From contig NVRZ01000028.1 in assembly GCA_002401055.1 (NCBI GenBank), positions 1-24,910 on the forward strand: a DNA stretch of 24,910 bases, read 5' to 3'. The DNA is from Bacteroidota bacterium. GTDB lineage: Bacteria; Bacteroidota; Bacteroidia; NORP154. A program made the translations under genes and the position numbers. The notes beneath the pieces are model-generated. The model was not told the origin of the DNA. It saw only the letters and a program-made list of their open reading frames with translations, and searched no databases. Shown here in pieces: positions 17,167-24,767 of the stretch (positions are counted from its first letter, which is position 1; each line of letters starts with the position of its first letter).

Positions 17167-18157
17167 GTTTAAGGTCCAGACTATCTAGAAAATGCTCCGC
17201 AATTACCCGCGCAACAAATATGGATCCTGAATCATTGTAATGAACCAAATTATCACTTAGTAGATCTACCGAAGCGATTGGGACCAAACGATCCAAGTCT
17301 ATAAGCAGCAAGTTATGTTCAGAAGCTTCGTCTCTGATGATGCTGTTGAATGCCTTATGAATAATGCGAATTATCTTTAAAAACGCAGGTTCAGGTATGC
17401 TATCGAAAGGGTTTGGAGGAATTGTTAGTTCTAAATATTGAGGTAGGCCATCCCGAATTTGATCAGGTGAAGAGCGAAGAACCTGTGTCATCAACACTGG
17501 CTTTGCGCCACCGTTTATACAAACGTCAACAAAACCCTCTAACGCATTTTTGTATTGTATGGAAATGGACTTGGTGTCAAGCTGAACAGTTGACCCTCTT
17601 AATTTCGAAAACTTATCAACTCCTTCGTTATTCCTCTCACCAGCGTTATAGCTATTGTAATACGCTAGTTGGACTATGTCATTGATGTTATGATGGTAAA
17701 CCACAATGTCTGGATGCAGAGGCAGAATTTTGTGAATAAGAATATTGAGTGAGTGTTGTGAATTGTTGCCACCTACTCCAGCATTGAATGCGTTGATTTT
17801 AAGTCCGGTTTTCTCTTCCAGGATACGACCCACCTGATAGGGAAATCGCAAAATTTCCTTTACAGTTTCACACTCTGTGGTTGATCCTCCCACAAAGTAT
17901 ATGTCAATATCTGGATTATCATGAATTCTAGATGGCAGGATAAATCCATTTGCGTCCGTTCGCAATACATATTCTTCCAGTCTATCACCTTCTTTGAGCA
18001 AATGTTTAAAGGGTGTAATAGCGTTTTTGGAGATATTCGGATCATGTTGTCTGAGTTGTATGGTAATTGTGGTATCCTCTGTTTCAAATTCTAATGCAAT
18101 AAGGATAATTCCGACAACAAGCGAAGCAGCTAAAGCCATCAGGATTATTTTCTTCAT
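17144..18157 (-). CDS. Exported SGNH-family hydrolase/esterase-like protein
   Basis: A 337-residue protein with one N-terminal hydrophobic helix (about 4-22; signal anchor or signal peptide), then a periplasmic SGNH domain. The nucleophile block is FVGGSTTEC (Ser92), GVGGNNS the Gly block, HHNIND (Asn159) the third, and SDNLVHYND (Asp302, His306) the acid-base pair. Activity is probably O-deacylation or acyl transfer on a glycan or lipid. It is only distantly like the SGNH protein at 8854. It opens the five-gene minus-strand operon and is divergent from the plus-strand trio. The leader holds a perfect 7-bp hairpin 20 bases before the ATG. Confidence 0.8.
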   Translation of the reverse strand: MKKIILMALAASLVVGIILIALEFETEDTTITIQLRQHDPNISKNAITPFKHLLKEGDRLEEYVLRTDANGFILPSRIHDNPDIDIYFVGGSTTECETVKEILRFPYQVGRILEEKTGLKINAFNAGVGGNNSQHSLNILIHKILPLHPDIVVYHHNINDIVQLAYYNSYNAGERNNEGVDKFSKLRGSTVQLDTKSISIQYKNALEGFVDVCINGGAKPVLMTQVLRSSPDQIRDGLPQYLELTIPPNPFDSIPEPAFLKIIRIIHKAFNSIIRDEASEHNLLLIDLDRLVPIASVDLLSDNLVHYNDSGSIFVARVIAEHFLDSLDLKHVQHGSL

Positions 18158-18176
18158 TTGTGATTTGCGCTTGCGG

Positions 18177-18195
18177 TACCACTCTTGAAGTGGTA
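18177..18195. repeat. Perfect 7-bp inverted repeat (TACCACT-5-AGTGGTA) in the leader of the minus-strand operon
   Basis: TACCACT (18177-18183) and AGTGGTA (18189-18195) flank a 5-base loop and are followed on the plus strand by a run of As. As a minus-strand transcript the U-run would come before the stem, so it is not a standard terminator. It may be an operator half-site pair or a translation-control hairpin; no regulator is encoded nearby. Confidence 0.4.
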
Positions 18196-18305
18196 AAAAA
18201 GTTCACCTTGCGTTCTGGAATAGACGAAGTTCTAGTAACTTGAACCCAGATATAATTCAGTTAATTGTAAAGATCGTAAAGATACGCGGGATAAATAAAT
18301 AACGC

Positions 18306-18767
18306 ATGGGTATTTCCTCTACTTTATTTTTCAGTATTGCTAAACTGTGGAATTTGGTTCCCGCCAAATTGACAATTGTCGTTGTAATCATTTCATTTAG
18401 CGTGGGCAAAATTCAGCCCTTTTCAACGTTTCCCGTTTATTCACACATACCACCCGTATCAGAATATTACTACATGACTGACGAAAAGGATTTGATTATA
18501 CCTATCGCGTTAAAATTCGATTATGACGGGGGAAGCCTCCATAAGATGATTGAATACAGGTATGTGCAATATTCCAAAACGTATGGCGATCCTGAAATTC
18601 TAAATAAAGTAGGGTTGGAAACGCTGGATTATTTGTTTGAAACCTTTGCCATAACTTCAGAAACGGTCTCCTATAAGCAAATAAAAATTTGGAATGCGAA
18701 GGTGAAAATGATGAACGACCAGATTGTTGTTGTTCACAAGGAAATAGCTAAAATGCAAGTATTGTGA
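18306..18767 (+). CDS. Small exported protein with one TM segment, partner of the HTTM-like protein
   Basis: A 153-residue protein with one hydrophobic segment (about 19-35) and a soluble domain rich in aromatic and charged residues. No catalytic motif is visible. The stretch PFSTFPVYSHIPPVSEYYYM, followed by a D-E-K-D-L-I-I-P strand, resembles small proteins I recall being encoded beside HTTM proteins in Bacteroidota; this is recognition from memory, not a search. Its stop TGA overlaps the next start as TGATG, so the two are translationally coupled. The start is ATG at 18306. Function unknown. Confidence 0.7.
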   Translation: MGISSTLFFSIAKLWNLVPAKLTIVVVIISFSVGKIQPFSTFPVYSHIPPVSEYYYMTDEKDLIIPIALKFDYDGGSLHKMIEYRYVQYSKTYGDPEILNKVGLETLDYLFETFAITSETVSYKQIKIWNAKVKMMNDQIVVVHKEIAKMQVL

Positions 18768-19648
18768 TGTTCAAGCCTGACATACAGAAATTCTCAGAAA
18801 AAGAATGGAAGACAATGAGGATTCTATTCGGAATATTTTGGGTGCACGGAATTGTGAATATCATAACTAACTTTTCCAGCATACCTGTACCGAGAGGATG
18901 GGCGCTTATTATTGACTTGTCTTTTCTGGATACAATACCTGGTAAATCTATTTTTATCCTCGTTGCTCTTCTCAGCGTGATTTTCTATGTCAAAAACGCT
19001 AAGATGATCTATGTTACAGGTCTAATGTTTCTAATTGGGATATGCGTACATACTTATCAGGACTCTCAGGCAACAGATATCTACAATGAGATCATAAACT
19101 TGGTTGTACTGGGGCAGTTTTTGGCGTTTAGCTATTGTAGGTATTTTAAACGATCAGCTGGAGAAGATGTAGTTATTAATCTTGTTATTCACAACTCCAA
19201 ACAGGCAATAATTGCATGTTACCTGATTGCGGCAATTTCAAAGCTCAGTGATGCGGGGTTGAGCTGGATAATTGATGCTCCGAATCTTTCAGTGGCCATA
19301 TACAAGATGTATATGCATAACTATGTTGGTTTATTATCTCCGGAGCTTCTCTCAACAGCATTGGCATACTCCACGTTCATTGCATCGCACCCGCTGCTGA
19401 TTCAAGTCCTCTTTGCCATAGTCTTGTTAGCGGAATTACTAGGAATTGTGGCCTTGGTAAATAGGCAGTTATCTGTTGTGGTTGGAATTGTATTGATTGC
19501 ACTTCACTTCGGTATAGCATATTTTACGGGCATTCACTTTGACCATTTTGTAGTGCTTCTTTTGATATTTCTTGTGAATATTGGTTACGTAGTAAATTTA
19601 GTCTTGATATTTTCAAAAAAGGTTCTTTCATCAGACAAATCTTCATAA
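18767..19648 (+). CDS. Polytopic HTTM-like membrane protein
   Basis: A 293-residue protein with about seven or eight hydrophobic helices. The central AISKLSDAGLSWIIDAPNLS region (K-L-x-x-x-G-x-x-W) is typical of HTTM/DoxX-like proteins, the membrane half of vitamin K-dependent gamma-carboxylases. The soluble carboxylase half is missing, so carboxylation is not claimed. ATG at 18767 fits the TGATG overlap with the upstream stop; a GTG at 18764 gives one extra residue. The next gene begins 2 bases after its stop. Role unknown; an electron or quinone-linked membrane function is only a guess from the fold. Confidence 0.65.
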   Translation: MFKPDIQKFSEKEWKTMRILFGIFWVHGIVNIITNFSSIPVPRGWALIIDLSFLDTIPGKSIFILVALLSVIFYVKNAKMIYVTGLMFLIGICVHTYQDSQATDIYNEIINLVVLGQFLAFSYCRYFKRSAGEDVVINLVIHNSKQAIIACYLIAAISKLSDAGLSWIIDAPNLSVAIYKMYMHNYVGLLSPELLSTALAYSTFIASHPLLIQVLFAIVLLAELLGIVALVNRQLSVVVGIVLIALHFGIAYFTGIHFDHFVVLLLIFLVNIGYVVNLVLIFSKKVLSSDKSS

Positions 19649-19650
19649 AA

Positions 19651-21213
19651 GTGACACGCAAGTCTACATTTATATTGAGTATACATCTGGCAATTACGGC
19701 TTGTGTATTTGTGTCTTGTGGTATAGATACCCAGGTAGATTTAGAAGGTCAGGAGCAATTAGTCGGTGAGTTTTATCGAGAAATACCTGTCCAGATATTG
19801 CCGCGAGATGTCAAGAAACTTGAGATAATCTGCCGGTTGGATTCATACCGGTTCAATGATAATTCCGGATTCGATGCTGAACCGTTTTCGATAAGGTTAA
19901 AAAACCTTGATCCGGTAATTTCGGTGAAACTTGGTTTTAGCAAAGAGGGAATGCCTGATTTTAGCACGAATGAGGCGATTTTGAATTCGATATTTATCAG
20001 TGGCATGTCTGATAGTGAAAAAGCACGCGTTATGTGGAGCTTCATTTGCTCCCGGTCCTTTCATGCTAAACCAATGTTAGAGCAAAGTAAGGACGCATAT
20101 GATCCGGTGAAACTCGTTAACGTTTATGGGTACGGGTATTGTGATGCTTTGAATGGGGCACTGACTAATTTGGCGAAGCTGGCTGGTTTTAAGGCGAGAT
20201 ATTGGAGCTTGAAAGGCCATGGCGTGTCTGAAATTTATTATGATGATAGCTGGCACATGTTCGACGCCTCCATGCAGGTTTACTACACAGATGATAAGAA
20301 TGAGGTTGCTAGCGTCAAATACCTAGAGATTAATTCTGAAACTATTTTGAATTCAGCAATGATTCTTTATTACGAGGAGGTTTTCACACGTTATGAATTC
20401 TTAGTGGCCAAGCATGAAAAAGGAATGGAACTCAAAGTGCATGAAAAGTACATCCTTGAGAATTTTGGGCTGGTAAAGGAGAAATTTTGTAAACAATACC
20501 ACATTCAAATGTCAGATGAGTGGTCTGTTGGTATGATGGGTGATACAATTCTAGCTGCTTATGCTGGTTTCTTTGCGAGTGCGGAGGATAACCAGGTGGA
20601 TGATGAATGGAAAGAAATATACGAGAATCATAGTATGATCTTGGAGCTTGGACCTGGTGAATCAATTATATATCAGTACGCTCATTTTACTGATGAAAGT
20701 GAAAAGCTTATGTGTTATGCAAACAAGATGAAATGCTTTGAATCAACAGGTTTATTGATGAGTAATCTTGAGGTGGAGGATGGAATAATAGACGTAAGTC
20801 TACCCGCCGAGATAATTTTTTATGAGGAGTCTCCCTACGCGGTTACAGCGATTCGAATAGGATTAAATGGAGCGGAAGAGCATCAGAATACAAAAGTTTA
20901 CTTTTCAAGCAATGGCATGGCCTGGATATACCACGGTAACCTAAATGAAGTTGCAGCGGATGAGACTGAAATCTATTATGATCTCATAAAGGCATTTCCA
21001 GAGCTGGTTTTTTATAATTACTGGGTAAAATTTCTGTTCGATAATAGGAAAGTGGAACATGTACAATCAATAGCTCTGAATAGTGAGTTTGTGTTTTCAT
21101 TTCTTTCGGTTCCTTATCCATCTGGTGATACCGCCTCTTATATTTTGAAAAGTGAATGGAATACAGATTCAGTCGTAGAGGGTATCAAAATTAATTTGAC
21201 ATGGATTGAGTAA
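19651..21213 (+). CDS. Transglutaminase-like lipoprotein
   Basis: A 520-residue protein with a lipoprotein signal: a hydrophobic stretch ending CVFVSCG, Cys23 being the lipidation site. The core at about 120-210 looks like a transglutaminase-fold Cys protease/amidase. It has VYGYGYCDALNGAL with Cys164, then LAGFKARYWSLKGHGVSEIY with His190 and Glu194, then SWHMFDAS with Asp205, so Cys-His-Asp are all present. The remaining 300 residues are beta-rich with no motif I can name. It should act in the periplasm or on the outer membrane, on a peptide or amide bond. The start is GTG at 19651, the only start near the signal peptide. The convergent next gene ends directly against its stop. Confidence 0.75.
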   Translation: MTRKSTFILSIHLAITACVFVSCGIDTQVDLEGQEQLVGEFYREIPVQILPRDVKKLEIICRLDSYRFNDNSGFDAEPFSIRLKNLDPVISVKLGFSKEGMPDFSTNEAILNSIFISGMSDSEKARVMWSFICSRSFHAKPMLEQSKDAYDPVKLVNVYGYGYCDALNGALTNLAKLAGFKARYWSLKGHGVSEIYYDDSWHMFDASMQVYYTDDKNEVASVKYLEINSETILNSAMILYYEEVFTRYEFLVAKHEKGMELKVHEKYILENFGLVKEKFCKQYHIQMSDEWSVGMMGDTILAAYAGFFASAEDNQVDDEWKEIYENHSMILELGPGESIIYQYAHFTDESEKLMCYANKMKCFESTGLLMSNLEVEDGIIDVSLPAEIIFYEESPYAVTAIRIGLNGAEEHQNTKVYFSSNGMAWIYHGNLNEVAADETEIYYDLIKAFPELVFYNYWVKFLFDNRKVEHVQSIALNSEFVFSFLSVPYPSGDTASYILKSEWNTDSVVEGIKINLTWIE

Positions 21214-22227
21214 TTAGTTGCTCAGCACCTCTGCATAAAGAGCAGCGGTCATCTCAGGACTGCCGGCCCACCAACTGCGTTGTTTGCTGGTCCAATATTT
21301 AAATGCAATCCATCCATCTTCATGCATAGAATCTCGCTGAATATCTGCTGATAACTCAGCGTATGTGGCATGCTCAGCTAAGTTGAAATTAAGCAGCGTA
21401 ATTGCATTTGTCACTTTATGTAAATTGTTTTCCTCTGTATTGTCAGAATAGGTGGCATTGGAAATGTCCAGGAGAATCTTCTCTTGCAGTGCTTCAAATT
21501 TTTTGATTCCATGCTTATATGCCCTTGATATGTGATGATATGCATAGAAAGGAGAGTCATAGTATTGCAGATTCATTTTACCGCTCAACACATCTGCGAT
21601 TATTTTATCGATTGCAGGAATGGTGGCCTTATTCTCACCCAAATACAAAAGCGCATGCGCTGAAACAGCGGCTTCGTTATCCCAATAATTCGAAATGGGC
21701 TCATTATTTGGAATATTGCTGTTGGGGCGAAAAATTCGGATTGACTTTCTGTACTCGTTAGCTAGCAACAAGAATTTGCCTGGGTATCTAAGGTTCTTGC
21801 CTCTAGGTAGTAACCAGGTATTGAAATTATGGTCTCGATCCAGGTTTGCAAGTATAACGTGTTGATTGTTTGGAAACTCGCAGTGATTTTTCTTGAGCAA
21901 ATAAGATACAAGACAAGTGTCGTCTATATCATACGGAACATTGTACTCCATTATTCCATTGTTGTCTTCCCAGTATTTCCACAATCCTCCAGAGCCCATG
22001 AGGGACAGCAAAAAAGAACAGCCCTTTAGCGTAATTTCTTTCACTTTGGGATGGTCAATGTCTTGAATACAGCACAAAATATTGGCCGTGAGAAAAGGGG
22101 ATCTACCCGTATAGTACCAACCTTTTTCAGGGGCGCCTGGCAAAAGACATTGCGACTTGAATTCGCCACTCTCTAACTGTCTTTGGCAGAGATAATCAAT
22201 GATACTTCCGATTTTTTCCTTAGTCAT
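21214..22227 (-). CDS. Single alpha-toroid protein with a DxDDT motif (prenyltransferase/squalene-cyclase-like)
   Basis: A 337-residue soluble protein made of alpha-hairpins. It has QRQLESGEFKS at the N-terminus, LLSLMGSGGLWKYWEDNNG, NVPYDIDDTCLVSYLL and a C-terminal DGWIAFKYW. These are the Gln/Trp (QW) and inner-helix patterns of terpene cyclase and protein prenyltransferase toroids. DIDDT at 100-104 equals the catalytic DxDDT acid of class II (protonation-type) terpene cyclases such as squalene-hopene cyclase. The family enzymes have 500-700 residues and two toroids; this has one, so substrate and even activity are uncertain. It is monocistronic, convergent to the transglutaminase-like gene with no gap. 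It could also be a non-catalytic relative, but the intact acid motif argues for function. Confidence 0.7.
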   Translation of the reverse strand: MTKEKIGSIIDYLCQRQLESGEFKSQCLLPGAPEKGWYYTGRSPFLTANILCCIQDIDHPKVKEITLKGCSFLLSLMGSGGLWKYWEDNNGIMEYNVPYDIDDTCLVSYLLKKNHCEFPNNQHVILANLDRDHNFNTWLLPRGKNLRYPGKFLLLANEYRKSIRIFRPNSNIPNNEPISNYWDNEAAVSAHALLYLGENKATIPAIDKIIADVLSGKMNLQYYDSPFYAYHHISRAYKHGIKKFEALQEKILLDISNATYSDNTEENNLHKVTNAITLLNFNLAEHATYAELSADIQRDSMHEDGWIAFKYWTSKQRSWWAGSPEMTAALYAEVLSN

Positions 22228-22383
22228 CTTGTGGCTTTGTGCATCATTCGAGGTTAATACAGAACGGTAAGATAATTGTAAATTTGACTTTGTTGTATTA
22301 ATTTTTTATTCCAAGCATACAGTCACGATTTGCATGATTTTAATCGGAACCATGTCATCCAGGAGTAAACGGAAAGCAAAGCA

Positions 22384-23844
22384 TTGATTAGCCGTAGAAA
22401 CTTTATTAAAACCTCATCAGTTCTAGGAGGGGCATTCGTTCTTGCCCCTTCTCCTGGTTGCCTTGTGGTGGACAGCGACCGACTTGTTTATGATGAGCTT
22501 TCGGGCTCTATTCGGGGCCAGGTGGCGGTGGATCGTGATATCCTCTTTGAGTACTCCAGCGATTACGCTGGTTTTATTTTAAAAACGCCGAAATATGTCG
22601 TGTTCCCCAAGGATGTGGAGGACATGGTGAAGGTGTTGCAAATTGCCAATCAACATAAAGTTATGGTAACTGTTAGAGGGCAGGGACACAGCCTAGGTGG
22701 GCAATCTCTCAGTGAAGGAGGTATTCTCCTTACTACGGCTGGTGTTGGGATGGACCTAGAAAACATTGATAATGGGTATAAGGTTTCTGGCGGGACAACC
22801 TGGCTGGCAGTTGAAGAGGCGTTGAATAGGGAGGGTAAAGCCTTTCCCGTGCAGACCAACTATCTGGGTCTTTCAGTTGGGGGCACTTTGGCCCATGCTG
22901 GAATTGGGCGGGCATCGGTCAAGTATGGACACCAAATTGAAAATGTCGATTCAATCCGGCTGCTTACGCCAAATGGTGTGATACATCGGTGTAGCAAAAA
23001 TGAAAACGCGGATTTATTCAGCTATGGACTGGCTTCTTTGGGTCAGTTGGGCGTTATACTTGATGTGGAATTCTCTGAGGTCAAAACTTTGCGGAAGACA
23101 AGGTTTATCTACAATGCTTTTGAAAGTCTTGAAGAATACATAAAGCTCAGCGATCTGATTCTGTCGGATTACTTTGATGATATAGACTACTATGTTGGAT
23201 ACTATTTTTCAGGCAGATTTATGATTGGTGTGGGCAAAGACTTTCAGAGGGAAGCGGAATTGGAGAAGGGCAGCTTTAAGCGGCTATCCGTTCATTTTAA
23301 TGATGACTATACAGAAAGCACAGATAATTTTAACATCATGATGCACAACAGCTTAGTTCAGCAAATTGAAGGGGAGGTAAAAAGTGATCTTAGCTTTAAG
23401 GACAAATCGCATGTGTGGGATCACTATCTTTTTACGAAGGATGCCTGTTTTGAGTTTTTGAGAAAGTGCTTTGCCTCAGAAAGAGAAATAGGCTTTAAGA
23501 ATACTAGTCCGCTTATGAACAGCTATATAATTAACAATAGAAATAAGTCGGTACATCCATTTTCTCCCTCGTACAACTTTGACAACGAGCCATTTTTAAT
23601 GAATATTGGTTTTCTGGCCAATGTCGAGGATTCGGATAATGAATCGTTGAAATTCTACAGAGAAAGATCGGATCAATACATGGAATGGTGTATTAATTTA
23701 AAGGGGCGGCCTTACTTATATGGGCATAACTCACCTGATCAGGTAATGAAAGAGAAGCTATACAGTGAGAATCTTGATAAAATGGAGAAATTGAAGCAAC
23801 TTCATGATCCAAATTCAATTCTCAACAACGGTTTAATTGTTTAA
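22384..23844 (+). CDS. Tat-exported FAD-linked oxidase (VAO/PCMH family)
   Basis: A 486-residue protein. It begins ISRRNFIKTSSVLGG, a twin-arginine signal (SRRNFIK, residues 3-9), so it is folded and loaded with cofactor before export. The FAD-binding PCMH domain follows: YVVFPKDVEDMVKVLQIAN, then VRGQGHSLGGQSL, where His102 is placed to bond FAD covalently as in cytokinin-dehydrogenase-like enzymes. VGGTLAHAGIG and SLGQLGVI follow. The C-terminus ends LHDPNSILNNGLIV, the usual family tail. It oxidises an alcohol or amine on a small substrate, perhaps a sugar or lipid-linked sugar in the periplasm (inference). The start is TTG at 22384, directly before the Tat motif. The next gene starts 11 bases after its stop. 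Confidence 0.85.
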   Translation: MISRRNFIKTSSVLGGAFVLAPSPGCLVVDSDRLVYDELSGSIRGQVAVDRDILFEYSSDYAGFILKTPKYVVFPKDVEDMVKVLQIANQHKVMVTVRGQGHSLGGQSLSEGGILLTTAGVGMDLENIDNGYKVSGGTTWLAVEEALNREGKAFPVQTNYLGLSVGGTLAHAGIGRASVKYGHQIENVDSIRLLTPNGVIHRCSKNENADLFSYGLASLGQLGVILDVEFSEVKTLRKTRFIYNAFESLEEYIKLSDLILSDYFDDIDYYVGYYFSGRFMIGVGKDFQREAELEKGSFKRLSVHFNDDYTESTDNFNIMMHNSLVQQIEGEVKSDLSFKDKSHVWDHYLFTKDACFEFLRKCFASEREIGFKNTSPLMNSYIINNRNKSVHPFSPSYNFDNEPFLMNIGFLANVEDSDNESLKFYRERSDQYMEWCINLKGRPYLYGHNSPDQVMKEKLYSENLDKMEKLKQLHDPNSILNNGLIV

Positions 23845-23855
23845 ATTAATAGATC

Positions 23856-24767
23856 TTGTCCGTGACCCAGGGGATTCCAAGTTATTCGGTCGTAGTTCCG
23901 GTGTTTAACAGCGCAGAAACGCTGAATCAACTCACCATTGAAATTGAAGATGTCTTCTCTGGCATTGATAAAAGCTTTGAGCTTATCTATGTGGATGATT
24001 GTAGCTCAGATGATTCATGGAAGGTGCTCCAACAAATTAAAGTAAGACGGGACAATGTTAAAATAATACTTCTGGCTGCAAACAGCGGACAAAACACCGC
24101 CACTATTAGCGGAATACATGAATCTCTGGGCGAGCAGATTATTACAATTGATGACGATTTGCAGTACCCGAGTACGGAGATACTCAAGATTATAGAGTTT
24201 TACAATAGCAACAGCTATCAAATTGTGTACGGGCAGCCAGGCACTAGAATGCATGGCATGTTGCACCGTGTAATTGCCTATATGGCAAGTTTTGCATTTG
24301 CATACATCATACTTTTCAGCCATAGAAGAATTAAATTTTATACAACCTTTCGCATTATGGCCAGGGAAATATTTTTTACGAAGGACAACGCGCTTATTCC
24401 GGGGAAGCACCTATTCTATTTTTGGGACATGGACCCGTCCTTGATGGGCTCTCTCCATGTAGAACATGAATCCAGAAAGAGCAAAAGCTCCAATTACTCG
24501 CTGGTGAAACTATTTCGCCATTATCAGCCGCAGTTGCTATACACAGCTAAGCGTCTGCTGGGATTTCTTCAGCTTGCAGTAATCGTTGCGCTAGGCTATT
24601 CTTTGATAAGCTCGCTCATGGTTCCTGCAAATTCTAGTCTGCCAATTGAGCTTATTCTTTCTTTGGCAAGTGTATTTTTGTTTCTACTTTTAATGAGATA
24701 CGCGTGCTCAAGGCGTCTAATAATTTTGAGAGAAACCAAATACACAATCGCAGAAAAAATATGGTGA
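23856..24767 (+). CDS. Family 2 glycosyltransferase with two C-terminal TM segments
   Basis: A 303-residue GT2 enzyme of the dolichyl/undecaprenyl-phosphate sugar synthase type. It has YSVVVPVFNSAETL, YVDDCSSDDSW (45-55), AANSGQNTATISGI and TIDDDLQYP (97-105; DDD is the metal-binding DXD). Two hydrophobic helices follow near 237-255 and 266-283. Such enzymes load a sugar onto a polyprenyl phosphate at the inner membrane, here presumably for a neighbouring pathway. The exact sugar is unknown. The start is TTG at 23856 or GTG at 23862. Its TGA stop overlaps the next start as TGATG. Confidence 0.85.
   Translation: MSVTQGIPSYSVVVPVFNSAETLNQLTIEIEDVFSGIDKSFELIYVDDCSSDDSWKVLQQIKVRRDNVKIILLAANSGQNTATISGIHESLGEQIITIDDDLQYPSTEILKIIEFYNSNSYQIVYGQPGTRMHGMLHRVIAYMASFAFAYIILFSHRRIKFYTTFRIMAREIFFTKDNALIPGKHLFYFWDMDPSLMGSLHVEHESRKSKSSNYSLVKLFRHYQPQLLYTAKRLLGFLQLAVIVALGYSLISSLMVPANSSLPIELILSLASVFLFLLLMRYACSRRLIILRETKYTIAEKIW

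Noticed and set aside
18277..18284. TATCTTTA (minus strand) as a promoter element for the five-gene operon
   Set aside because: The final G of the consensus is replaced by A and no TTG sits at -33, so support is too thin to list as a feature.
18767..19648. Vitamin K-dependent gamma-carboxylase
   Set aside because: Only the HTTM-like membrane part is present; the soluble carboxylase domain and its catalytic residues are missing.
22279..22286. TAAATTTG as a promoter -7 element for the FAD oxidase
   Set aside because: It matches TAnnTTTG, but it lies about 100 bases from the start and no -33 TTG is at the right distance; AT-rich intergenic DNA produces such matches by chance.
22384..23844. DprE1-type decaprenylphosphoryl-ribose oxidase
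   Set aside because: The overall family (VAO/PCMH) is shared, but the Tat signal and the covalent-FAD GHS histidine point to a cytokinin-dehydrogenase-like subgroup; substrate not assignable.
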